From the NCBI GenBank assembly GCA_006384855.1, contig VCJN01001851.1, positions 1-64,000 on the forward strand: DNA of 64,000 nucleotides, given 5' to 3'. The position numbers and the translations under genes were made by a program. Positions within the stretch are counted from its first letter, which is position 1. Every line of letters starts with the position of its first letter. The notes under the pieces are model-generated. The model searched no databases and was not told the DNA's origin. It saw nothing but the letters and a program-made list of their open reading frames with translations. Source of the DNA: Tetraselmis striata (taxonomy: Eukaryota > Chlorophyta > Chlorodendrophyceae > Chlorodendrales > Chlorodendraceae). Below are positions 11,709 to 22,075 of this stretch, in pieces.

Positions 11709-14700
11709 ATGGCGCCGAAGAAGAACGAGCCTGCCAAGGACAAGGAAGACAAGGACGACGCCACCCCATGTGAGTTGCGCGCGCGTACAGTAGCTGCATG
11801 CATGCTCGACGCGTGATACGGCCAGATCTAGCGAGTTCGGTTAGGGTTCACTGTAGAAGCGGTGTAATCTAGGACCACTCGAGGTGTAGGCAGACGAGTG
11901 GGAATATAAACCCAAACGAGACGAGCGGCATCATGGTCCTGCAGGGTAGTATTACGTCCCGTCGAGGCAGCTGTTGCCAGCAGTAAGGATGCTAATTGGT
12001 GGTGGGAGGGGGTGGGGGTGAAGAGCGGCCAGGGGGAACCTCTGCCTGTACTCCGCCGTAAGGAGTGGTTTAATATTAGTGTGAAGCGCAGTACTTAAAG
12101 ACATTACCTTATTAAACCGCAGTACATAATGTATTGAAAATAGTTTTGTCATCAGTGGGACAAAACGGTTTGTCATCAGTGGGACGAAACGGTTTGTCAT
12201 CAGTGGGACGAAACGGTTTGTCATCAGTGTGACGAAACGTTCTGTCATCAGTGGGACAAAACGGTTTGTCATCAGCGGGACAAAACGGTTTGTCATCAGT
12301 GTGACGAAACGGTTTGTCAACAGCGGGACAAAACGGTTTGTCATCAGCGGGACAAAACGGTTTGTCATCAGGGGGACGAAACGGTTTGTCATCAGTGGGA
12401 CGAAACGGTTTGTCCTCAGTGGGACAAAACGGTTTGTCATCAGTGGGACGAAACGGTTTGTCATCAGCGGGACGAAACGGTCTGTCGTCAGTGGGACGAA
12501 ACGGTTTGTCATCAGCGGGACAAAAACGGTATGTAATTAGCGGGACAAAAAGGTTTGTCATCAGCGGGACAAAAGGGTCTGTCATCAGCGGGACAAAACG
12601 GTTTGTCCTCAGTGGGACGAAACGGTTTGTCATCAGCGGGACGAAACGGTTTGTCATCAGTGGGACGAAACGGTTTGTCATCAGTGGGACGAAACGGTTT
12701 GTCATCAGTGGGACGAAACGGTTTGTCCTCAGTGGGACAAAACGGTTTGTCATCAGTGGGACGAAACGGTTTGTCATCTGTGGGACGAAACGTTATGTTA
12801 TCAGAGGGACGAAACGGTCTGTCATCATTGGGACGAAACGGTCTGTCATCAGTGGGACGAAACGGTCTGTCATCAGTGGGACGAAACGGTCTGTCATCAG
12901 TGGGACAAAACGTTCTGTCATCAGCGGGACGAAACGGTCTGACAGGATATGATGTTTATAGGCCGAAGGTCCAAGCGGACATCAAAACCTACCGATAAAG
13001 CAAAAGAATTCGATGCGCTCGGAGCGCTAGTAGGGAGAAAACACAAGGCGTCATCTTCTGTGCCAGAGCAGCCGGCGGCGAAGAAGAGCCGTGCAGCCTC
13101 AGCTTCTGCAGCTGGAGCCGGCGCTGAGGCATCAGGTAACCCCTGGAAACCGAGCCTTTTAGGAGGTAGGGTGCCGGCTTATTACGGCACGCACTCGCAA
13201 GGAGAAAGATCGGCCGCCTTGCTTTTGAGGGCCCGAATCAAGAGCGGCCAGGTCCTCTCAGATGCTCAAATGCAGACAGCGCGAAGGCTAATGGATTACG
13301 AAAAGCTCATGCAAGCTTACTATGAATCAGGTCCTTGCCTCTCCAATCATATGATTTTTGTGAGTGCACAATGTCATATTGACATTGTTTGAAATCATGT
13401 GCGTTGACAGGTTCGAAAGGAAGCGCACATGAGACAGCAGCGACTAAAGCTTCAAAGGAATCCAAGGGGAAAGAAAAGGTTTCAGAGACGATTGTGACTC
13501 CAGGTAATTGTGACTGAAAGTATCAATCCTTGCTTTGTGAGTGCACTGTGTCATATTGACATTGTTTGAAATCACGTGTGTTGACAGGTTCGAAAGGACG
13601 CGCACTTGAGCCAGTAGCGACTAAAGCTTCAAAGGAATCCGAGGGAAAAGAAAAGGTTTCAGAGACGATTGTGACTCCAGGTAATTGTGACTGAAAGTAT
13701 CAATCCATGCCTTCTCACTCCCTTCGATTACTTTCTCGTCAATGAGTTATCTGACGTTCCAACAGGTCGTACATTGGCGCAGGCAACCGCGTCGGAAGCA
13801 GCTGGTAAATCGGGATCCCCAGGTAAGAAAAATTACGCTTGGCTTTGATGGTGTATGGCGATACCGTTCAGTAGTTAATCGTGACGCCCACTGCAGGTGT
13901 GTTGAGGACTCTCTACTCATTCTTTACAGGTTCCCCGAATCAAGCCTCTTCTTTGTCTAAAGGCCCATCTCAAGTACCGGAAACAGAGCCTGAGCCTGAA
14001 ATAGAGCACACTGAGCCGGAGCCGGAGCCCGAGCCGGAGCCTGAAACAGAGCCCAATGAGCCCGAGCCAGAGCCTCGGCATGAGCCTGAAACTGAGCCCA
14101 CTCAGATGGAGCCGGAGCCCGAGCCGGAGCCCGAGCCCACTCGGCTTGACCCGGAGCCAGAGGCCGAGCTCGAGACTCCAGCGCCGACTACCGGGCAAGC
14201 GTCCGGTTCTGGAGCCTCTGGTTCTCGAGCCCCTATTGCCGAGGCTCCGAGAAGGGTTCCTGAATTCCTCAGTATGTGCACGGATGAAGAGGTCTTCGGC
14301 ACAGAGGAAGAACAGAGGCAACGGGCGGCAGAGAAGCGTAAGCAAGCTCTCGACATCACCGGCACTCCTGGACCCGAGAGGAAGACAAAGCTGATGACGG
14401 TCGCCTCTTACGACGACTTCTTTGACGAGAGGGACGGGTCCCAAGAAGATGACTCCTACAGCGACTTTACCTCAAGGAGCTGGACTATCCACTGGTTCAA
14501 GAACACAAGTGCTGAGGTACAGATCTATTTGTACATCGAATTGCACAAGGCGAGCCTGCTGACTGGCAAGGACTTTTTCGATGATCCGGAGGGGCCACTT
14601 CTCGCGTGTATCGGAAAGATCAAGGACGTCGAGCTGGACTCGGCCGGAAACTACGAGGTGAGTAAAGCTTATATGATGTCTGAATTCGTGTCAATGTCGT

Positions 14701-17700
14701 GTTTCAATAAGTATTAATATTCTTATGCTTGTTACCGCAGATCTGTCTTGAACCTTATCGCTTGACAGTGCACAAGGAGTTCAGGATCGATGTCAGCTTT
14801 GAGAGGTTGCTACTCCACGCGATCCAATCGCAACTCTGCTTCCAACCGCGGTTCCAGTCTTACTACGCATGGACTTTGGTCGAGCGCAATGTGTTGGCGC
14901 AGGCGCTGACAGGTTTCGCGTCTGGTCAGATTGACATCGATGACTTGGCCAACATTGACAAGGATTTTAAGAACGCGCTTCCTTACGTCAACACGTTGGC
15001 CGTCCCGCCGGCCTTGAATGGCTTCCACAACACCGGTGCCGTCGACTGGATCTCTTACGGCCACCTCAGAGTCGAGATTGCTGATCCAGAGGTGAAGACA
15101 TCTCACGGTGGCGACATCAACACGTTATACGCCGACAGAGTCAACCTCGTCGTCGACAAGGATACGGGGCTGCCTCACATTTTCAGCTTCATATCCGATA
15201 AGTTCGTCGCTCCGCCGCCGGAATTTGAATTCCGTTCCCCAAAGCTGCAAGACTGCAATATGGTGGCGCAAAGCTACAAGGTAAAAGCCTATCGCGACCT
15301 GTTGTACCTATCCGGATCAGATATGTGTAGTTACATATAAATCAATACATAATGCAGCTTACTGACATCCATTTCTTGCATTTGTTATTCAGAGGAATCC
15401 TTCCCTGTCCGCCGAGAATTTCTCGGTGTCCTTTCCAGTAGTCCACAAGAACCGCGATTGTTTCTCCGAAGAGTACGAGCCCCTCGCTCTGACCATGGCC
15501 AACTTCAAGCAGCTAGTCGCAGCACACGAAGGCGGGGAGAAGCCGAGGTTGGCGGATTCAAGTTCCTACAAGCCAGAGATCGACGTCATCATCGAGTTTC
15601 TTAGCGCCTACGGCGCGCTTCAAGCCAACATCGACGGCAGCCACAGACGGGAGGCGAAGCGCATGGTGAAAGAAAACTACCCGGAAATCTACAAAGCCAA
15701 CAAAGGCATCCACCTCACGTCGGACAAGATGTACATCGGCCTCTCGCCGGAAGTCTGCCGCTACATGTCTATGAAGCTCAACGAGGCGGGTCACACCGTC
15801 GTGGGAGACACGTCGATGCACAAACTCCGGGTGAGTGGCCCATTCTCCCAAATTATTATTAAGCTGACCGTGGCAGCAAATAGGCGTAAAGTGTGACAAA
15901 AGTCGTTATGTCGTTAGCGGGTTAAAAATATGTCACAGTGGGACGAAACGGTCTGTCATCAGCGGGACGAAACGGTATGTCATCAGCGGGACGAAACGGT
16001 ATGTCATCAGCGGGACGAAACGGTCTGTCATCAGTGGGACGAAACGGTCTGTCCTCAGTGGCACGAAACGGTTTGTCATCAGTGGGACGAAACGGTTTGT
16101 CATCAGCGGGACGAAACGGTCTGTCATCAGTGGGACGAAACGGTCTGTCATCAGTGGGACGAAACGTTCTGTCATTAAAAGGGGCGAAACGTTTTGTCAT
16201 CAGCGGGACGAAACGGTTTGTCATCGAGGTACAATCGTTCGGAATTTTGAAATCGGTGCAATTGTTTTTGCAGAACCTTCGCAGATGTTTCGAGAGCTGG
16301 TATGCCGAACAGGATGCAAATCGCCCCGGCTTTAGGGCACTGCCGCAAATCAGGGTAGTGAAGGAGTTCAAGAAGTCTGAAGTTCTTCAAGTTGAACTTG
16401 AGAAGATCGGCATCAAAGATGAGAAGAGCAGCGAGTTCTCAAATTTGATTGACCTATGCTCGCGCCCACAACGGTGAGCTGCGTACATGATGAAAATTTA
16501 TCGTGTTGTTAATGCTGCTAGATTCTGACAAATGATTTGCGCAGTGTTTTTGAGCCCCTTGAGCAGATTTCTGAAGCCTACTGGCATGTGGACCTCGGTG
16601 TTCGAGGATGGAGCGAAGCCAGAACCAAACTCGGAGACCTATTTGTGTACTACCAGCAAGAACTCGATAGAGTCGAGCGTCTCAATTACGGCAGGCAACT
16701 CACCCAGAAGGAAGTGAGGAAGGTTTACGAAGCAATTCGGAAGCCTATCAATACAATCCTCGATAACAAAAAGTACGGCTTCGGGAAAGACAGAGCTCAC
16801 TTCCGAGTCGCCCTCATGGAGGTAAGTTGTGACCGACCCCAGTGTCTTAATCATATGGAATACTATCATTGATTCCTTTCTCCGTACTGAAGTTTGTTTT
16901 TCGACCCAGGATGTTGGCTTTGGACCCCATGCGCCCTGGCTAGACGAGCCGTCTCTTGCCAAGCAGAGCGACAGCGCGGATCTCCCTGTGGGCCAGATGT
17001 ACCTGGTGGTTGGACTGCTCATCCAAGGCGAGCACAGTGTGACCCCGAGCCTCTACGAGCTGGTGGATGACATTAAGCATGCCGGCGACGATGGCCCCAT
17101 GGCTGTTACGCACACCAACGCGGAGTGGCTCGCGATGATTGAGACCTGGAGGTTTCGCGATCTCTTGCGTCGAGCAAACATCAAGCTCATGAATGTCATT
17201 GACACGGCCAAGGGCAGGGAGACAATTCAACTGCTGACGCCGGACGAACCGGCCAGTAATTGGGGGAAATATCTCTCGGACCACATCATCGATTGGGATG
17301 TGCAAGACAAAGTGTCGGATGAGCAAGCGGCCGCTCGCCTTGACGCCATCACCAAGTTCCGAGCCAAGGTTGACGACCTCGGCCCAACAGGCTTCCCCAA
17401 AAAGTTCCAGGATTTGTTCAAAGGTGCTCATCGCTCCGGTCCTTTGATGGTCTTGCTGACCCCTCCTGCCAGATGGGGGGACATGAAATCCGCCGATTGT
17501 CTCGCACCACTACCGGTTCGAGAGCATATCGCGGCCACCAACACCACCATCAGGAGTGAGGCGTATCGCATCAAGAATCAGATCCCGGACTTGGTGATCT
17601 CCTTCTTCACAGAGTTTGCTCTTCTGGCATGTGCGCCGGAGCTTATCGCGGTTTCCGCTCCGAATGTTTGTAATGAGCTGTGGATATCGATGAAGGTAAC

Positions 17701-19059
17701 TAAGATCTTGTGCAACCACAAATGCTCTTCTGAATTTTCGTTGTGAGCTATTAACCCGAATATGTTTTCTAACACACACAGGCCGAGGCACTTCCGGTGA
17801 TGCCCAAGGGCTGGGATGTCGACAAGGATGACAAGGTCTGGTTGAACACGGAGCTTTGCAAGACTTGCATTGTGGAGGGGGACTTCAAGGCTCCCGCTAC
17901 AAAACAAGCCGTCGCGTACGCCATGTCGGCAGTTCGTGCCAAAAAGGCAACAGTCTTCATTGCCGACGCGCTTTTCGGAGCTGGTTCGCACACATGGGAC
18001 TCGAAGGATGCTGCGTGGGGTACGGACGACTTCAACGACGTGTTTGCTTTCGCCAGGCAAGACAACCCCCACTACCCCGGTGCGTAGATGACTGTGCTTT
18101 CATTTATCTCATTCCCGATTATCCCCGCGCAGGCAGTTGAATATCCTGACTGGATGTTATGACGTCCACACTGCTCTCGATAGGTGCCATTTCTTCATTC
18201 ACCTCTCGGACCAACAACTTGGATCTGCAATCACAGCCGTTCAAAAGCAAGCTGAGGACCTCATCTATCACGTCCTGCCTTGGGCCAAGGATTGCGGGAT
18301 GAAGATGGGCAGCTCTGTGCGTCACGACGCTGAGTACTACCTCTACGTCAGGAAGCCCCCGCCAAGCATCATAGCTGACAACATCCGTTTCGATGATCCC
18401 CGAAGGTGAGATTTGATCGTGGAGAGTAGCCGGCTTGTATTTATTTACTCGCTAAGCCGGTTGTGCCTTTCCAGGTTCTCTACATCCATCATGTTGGGTC
18501 ACTTCAAAGACAATTCGAAATTGAAGGACGAGAACAGACAGACGGTGAACAAGTACCAAAAGCCTATCGCTCTCTTCGCTAAGCACCTTAAGATGGCGGC
18601 AACAAACGGGACAACAATCGTCGACGTCACAGCCGGAACCGGGACAACCGCGGTGCGTGAGGGGTGCAACCCGGGTGAGTGTCTTAATGGGATCAACATA
18701 AAAAAATTAACGCCTTGTGCGGTTCGCCACGCCTTTTCCAGGTCGCTGCGGCCTTTTCCGTGTGGTGGGACCATATGGGATCTATCTACTCGTTCACACA
18801 CATGAACTTCAAGACGATCCTCATTGACAACCAGAAGACGCAAATCGTTGGGATGAAGTCCAGGATGACCTCATGGTTCAAAGAGAAGCCATGGGACGAG
18901 ACTCAAAGACTGCGTCCATATGAATTCGAGAAGTGGCCGGGTCTACCCCATCCAATGACCGTGTCAGAGGAGTTCGCAGAGCGTCTTGCGGCGGAGAAGA
19001 GGAGGCAAGAGGCGGCAGACCGCCGAGGGGATTATGTGATCGAAGATGATGATATGTAG
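11709..19059 (+). CDS. Large protein with C-terminal beta-class DNA methyltransferase-like domain
   Basis: Fifteen exons fit with consistent phase: 11709-11769, 12962-13330, 13411-13503, 13588-13680, 13766-13822, 13930-14657, 14741-15280, 15393-15830, 16274-16473, 16545-16821, 16910-17695, 17782-18083, 18133-18405, 18475-18652 and 18742-19059 (about 1,570 aa). The exon 12/13 junction is least certain. The N-terminus ([16 protein letters not shown]) is charged, then come a duplicated Lys/Ser/Glu exon and a Glu-Pro repeat at 13980-14180. The middle is not recognised. The C-terminus holds, in order, [13 protein letters not shown] (motif IV position), [11 protein letters not shown], and [16 protein letters not shown] (motif I-like), then [11 protein letters not shown]. 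This circular order is that of beta-class N4-cytosine/N6-adenine methyltransferases. The expected (S/N/D)PP(Y/F) is replaced by DALF, so activity is doubtful. Introns 1 and 8 carry the 24-bp satellite. Confidence 0.7.
12146..12945 (+). repeat. 24-bp satellite array 2 (intron 1 of methyltransferase-like gene)
   Basis: About thirty-three copies of the 24-base unit of array 1, in the same strand orientation. It includes one GGTATGTAATTAG variant monomer near 12527 and ends only 16 bases before the chosen acceptor at 12960-12961. It sits inside the 1,192-base first intron of the plus-strand gene. Confidence 0.92.
13331..13687 (+). repeat. Tandemly duplicated exon-intron cassette
   Basis: The 93-base exon at 13411-13503 is repeated at 13588-13680, together with ~80 bases of preceding intron; both copies share the GACATTGTTTGAAATC stretch and the TTGACAG acceptor. 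The unit length is 177 bases. Both exons are phase 1-1 and encode 31 residues of the [17 protein letters not shown] type, so the duplication adds residues without breaking frame. Confidence 0.85.
15895..16226 (+). repeat. 24-bp satellite array 3 (intron 8 of methyltransferase-like gene)
   Basis: About thirteen copies of the same 24-base unit, same orientation, within the intron 15831-16273. The left edge (GTGACAAAAGTCGTTATGTC) is degenerate and the right edge ends at TTTGTCATCGAGG, about 45 bases before the acceptor. Confidence 0.9.
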
Positions 19060-19087
19060 TACAATTCCGCAAAATTAGCCGCTCATA

Positions 19088-19290
19088 TGTTTTGTCCCGG
19101 CTTTGACAGAGTTTCAGCCCCGGACGGCACAAACTACTTGTAGCCATCACGGCCCCCGCACTTTTTTTTTGTCCCAGTTTGGACAGAGTTTCAGCCCCCG
19201 ATGGCGCAAACTTCTTGTAACCATCCCGTTTCCTTCACTCTTTTGATTTGTTCCTGTTTGGACGGAATTGGTTTCCCCGACTTGGCACAA
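19088..19290 (+). repeat. ~77-bp tandem repeat, about 2.5 copies, 3' of the methyltransferase-like gene
   Basis: Units begin TTTGTCCC (reverse complement GGGACAAA, the satellite core) at about 19092 and 19169; a third, truncated unit begins TTTGTTCC near 19247. Shared landmarks are GACAGAGTTTCAGCCCC, GGCnCAAACTnCTTGTA and CCATCnCG. The block starts about 30 bases after the stop codon, so it may hold the end of the element or a 3' UTR. Confidence 0.75.
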
Positions 19291-20176
19291 AATGAAGCAA
19301 CTGTCATTCATATTAGCTTTAAATCCCGCTGCTGCCCCCAAACCCTAATTTAGACCTAACCACAATGCACCGCGTGCCTCGGAGCAAAATAGGTTGCATT
19401 ACTGTTCATGGTTCTTCGCGCGGAACTCGTCGATGTAGAACTTGGCCCACATGAAGTAACTCCGCCTCTCGTAATAAAGCGTAGTGTGCAGGTTACACCT
19501 TCGGGACGGGACGGCACATGTGCGCCTAATATGATGAGTGAAAGCGGCACGCAACAACACCGAAGTGGTTACACTTCATTAGGTGCTGACCCGTTGAAGG
19601 CGTTTTTGTATCACGCCAAGGTGACAGCTCCACTTGTGGCTGAATACGCTACTAATTACAAGTTGTTCTGAAATACAGAGGCTGCACTATTAATGCTTAT
19701 ATGCTTCTGAGTCCAAGCACTAAGGAATCCTATTATTTCTCCTATATTGGATGCCATGCATATTGTGAACCGTAGGTGAATATTCGGTTTCGGAGCTAGC
19801 CATTGCTCCGACGAACACACCAACCCGGAAGTCTCGGCATGCCTCACTAACTTGTTGAAAACTCCAGTCCGGCGCGAGACGTAAGGATTAGTCGCTAGTC
19901 GTGCTGGCGGCCTGCAAAAGGCGACGAAACTTCACCAGCTGCAGGCGGCAACTGGCCAGTGCTTACATGCGCAACGCTAAGGAGGCCAATGGGAACGAAA
20001 CGGACACTACTATATCACGGCGTAATGCACTCATACCGGGTATTGAGCTTATATATGTGCTGGCGTGACAGAAAAACTCGCCAGGGGGGAGGTCTCGGTC
20101 CGTAGCCCTCAGTGATTCAGTCTCACTCGTATGACAGCTGCCAGCAGTCCGGGGTGTGGGCGCATCGCAGCATAGT
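19291..20176. other. Intergenic spacer
   Basis: No gene is seen. Frames are short and there is no repeat of note. It separates the satellite-bearing gene pair from the intronless SET gene. Confidence 0.5.
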
Positions 20177-21328
20177 ATGGCAGGTCCTGGTAGCATTGAG
20201 TGGGGTAAACTCCCGCTGAGCACCACGTCTCCGCCCCGCGTAAACATTTGTCGTACCAGCTTGGAGGCTGTGCCGGGTAGCAGCCTCTGTACCGGGGCGG
20301 CGTCCTTGCTGGCGGTGATGGTGGGCGACGCCGATGCCGCGCCGGAGGCTCGAGCGGCGGCGGCCGAGGAGCTGCGGGCGGGGGCCCTCGCCTCTGCAGA
20401 TGTAGGGCCGCTGTTGCGGCACTCCGTCGTGCCACTGGTGGCTCTGCTGAGCGACGGCTCTGCTCCAGCGGAGGCGCGCGCAGCCGCGGCAGGCGCGCTG
20501 CAGTGCTATGCGGTGGACGGCGCGGCGGAGCGTGCGATCGTAGCAGCCGGCGCGGTGGGGCCTCTGGTGACTTTGTGCGCTGATACCGCCGGCAGCGGCG
20601 CGGCTCACCGGGCTAGGGCGGCTCGCGCGCTGCAGAACCTCGCGGGACCGGCGTTGGCCGGCCAGGAGCTGCTGTCTGCGTCGGAGGCGGTGGAGGCGCT
20701 GGCGCGCTGCAGCGACGCGCGCGCGGCGGAAGCGGGCGCCTCTGCGATGGCGGCGCTGTGCGGCCGGGGCGTCGCAGTATCGCCCCCTCGCCACGTGCTC
20801 CCCGCACTGTGGGATCGCTCTGTCGAGTTCACCCAGCGCCTGCTCAGCCCAGCTGACCTACGAAAGCCCGCGCGGGCGGTGTCCCGGGCGCTACACGTGC
20901 CGAGACCCACATCCGGCGTGGAGATTCGCGTCCTGGAGGTTGGGCCGTGCTCTGGGGCGCGCGGGCTCTTCGCGGCGCGCGATTTCGTCCCCGGAGAGCG
21001 CGTGATGCGCTACTGCGGCGTGGCCAAGGCCCGAGGGCCGGCTGGCTCCGGCGACGCCTCGGACTATCTCTACGCCCTGGGCGGCGCCGCAGTCGACATT
21101 GACGCGGCGCGCGCCGGGAACGAGTCGAGGTACGCCAACGACTGCCGAGGGACGGGCAAGGCGCGCAATGCGCAGTTTGTGGAGGCGTGGGGCGCCGCCG
21201 ACGGCCGCCCGGTCGACGACACCGCCGCCGATTCGCTGTCGCTCGCCGTGTGGATTGAAGCCCTGCGCCCAATCGCAGCCGGAGATGAAATCCTGGTGAG
21301 TTACGGAGCCAACTACCCCCTGCTCTAA
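20177..21328 (+). CDS. Armadillo-repeat plus SET-domain protein (putative lysine methyltransferase)
   Basis: A single uninterrupted frame of 383 residues from the ATG at 20177; the frame is also open to a GTG seven codons upstream. Residues ~36-195 are Ala/Leu-rich helical repeats of armadillo type (EARAAAAEELRAGAL, VVPLVALLSDGSAPAEARAA, AVGPLVTLCADTAG, ARAARALQNLAG). Residues ~250-380 form a SET domain: GARGLFAARDFVPGERVMRY, then SRYANDCRG where SET proteins usually have an NHS-type motif, NAQFVEA, and GDEILVSYGANYP with the usual catalytic Tyr. The expected substrate is a protein lysine, with S-adenosylmethionine as methyl donor. No pre-SET or post-SET cysteine cluster is visible. It is much more GC-rich than its flanks and is the only intronless gene here, so retroposition or recent arrival is possible. 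Confidence 0.75.
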   Translation: MAGPGSIEWGKLPLSTTSPPRVNICRTSLEAVPGSSLCTGAASLLAVMVGDADAAPEARAAAAEELRAGALASADVGPLLRHSVVPLVALLSDGSAPAEARAAAAGALQCYAVDGAAERAIVAAGAVGPLVTLCADTAGSGAAHRARAARALQNLAGPALAGQELLSASEAVEALARCSDARAAEAGASAMAALCGRGVAVSPPRHVLPALWDRSVEFTQRLLSPADLRKPARAVSRALHVPRPTSGVEIRVLEVGPCSGARGLFAARDFVPGERVMRYCGVAKARGPAGSGDASDYLYALGGAAVDIDAARAGNESRYANDCRGTGKARNAQFVEAWGAADGRPVDDTAADSLSLAVWIEALRPIAAGDEILVSYGANYPLL

Positions 21329-22075
21329 GACGCCCAGCCGCGGTCACCGGTCTAGGTGGAGTGGCGAGTTTTTTCAAGATGGGTCGCTCAGCCCCGCCGA
21401 GCAAGATGTTCTGCTGGTGGGGCAGGTGCTCAGCAGTATAGTCTACAGGCTGCTACGTGTACCTCCTGACAGCATATCACCGAAGTTGGCCGGGCGGTGG
21501 ATCATAAGCAGCACACGTATCTCCCCACATATTAGCACGATTAACAACACACACTTGGACCAGTTGCCCTCCAAAGATGGCGCTGCTTACTGCTGGTGTG
21601 GGACCCAGCGCGCACGAGCCGGCCAGTGCTGTAAAGCAAATACACATGAAAAATTCAAGTTGCTGCGCTTACTCCATACCTTTCACTCTAAAGATTCGGT
21701 GTACCTGTTTACAGTGGGACCACCGCGCAGCCTGTCGCGGTTGCAGCGCAGAACCGGCGCCTTTCTGCCGTCCGGGCAAGGTGGGTGGGCGAGGTTGATT
21801 ACACGGCGCAAAATGAGAGGCATGCTACTCTCCGTCGCGTATTTGAACTGACCGAATTGTCCAGCTTTGTTCAACTGACTGCCTCCGACTTAATCAAATA
21901 TGAGTAGTTTGTTTATATCATCGCCGGTCCACTGTGTCACTGTACAATGGCCGGTTGGCCATTCCCTCTACCCCCCTTCCTTTCGAATAGTGCGAAAGGA
22001 GTACTGTGAAAGTACACATGCGAGCATGGAACACACGCTTGTCAGTGTTGTCTTGCACAGGATGATACCGGGTTC
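21329..22075. other. Intergenic spacer between SET gene and giant gene (convergent 3' ends)
   Basis: No coding region is supported. A plus-strand frame at 21417-21851 has no recognisable domain. Both flanking genes end into this interval, so it should carry two 3' UTRs; no clear polyadenylation signal was identified. Confidence 0.45.

Noticed and set aside
13917-14444. Leu/Arg-rich minus-strand frame across the Glu-Pro repeat
   Set aside because: Antisense of a GAGCCGGAGCC-type repeat; the plus strand joins in phase to good exons on both sides.
5991-19059. Integrated large DNA virus segment
   Set aside because: No capsid, polymerase or packaging gene is present, and spliceosomal introns with tandem satellite fit a nuclear element better.
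20123-21404. Arg/Pro-rich frames antisense to the SET gene
   Set aside because: GC-rich shadow frames; only the plus strand gives SET and armadillo motifs.
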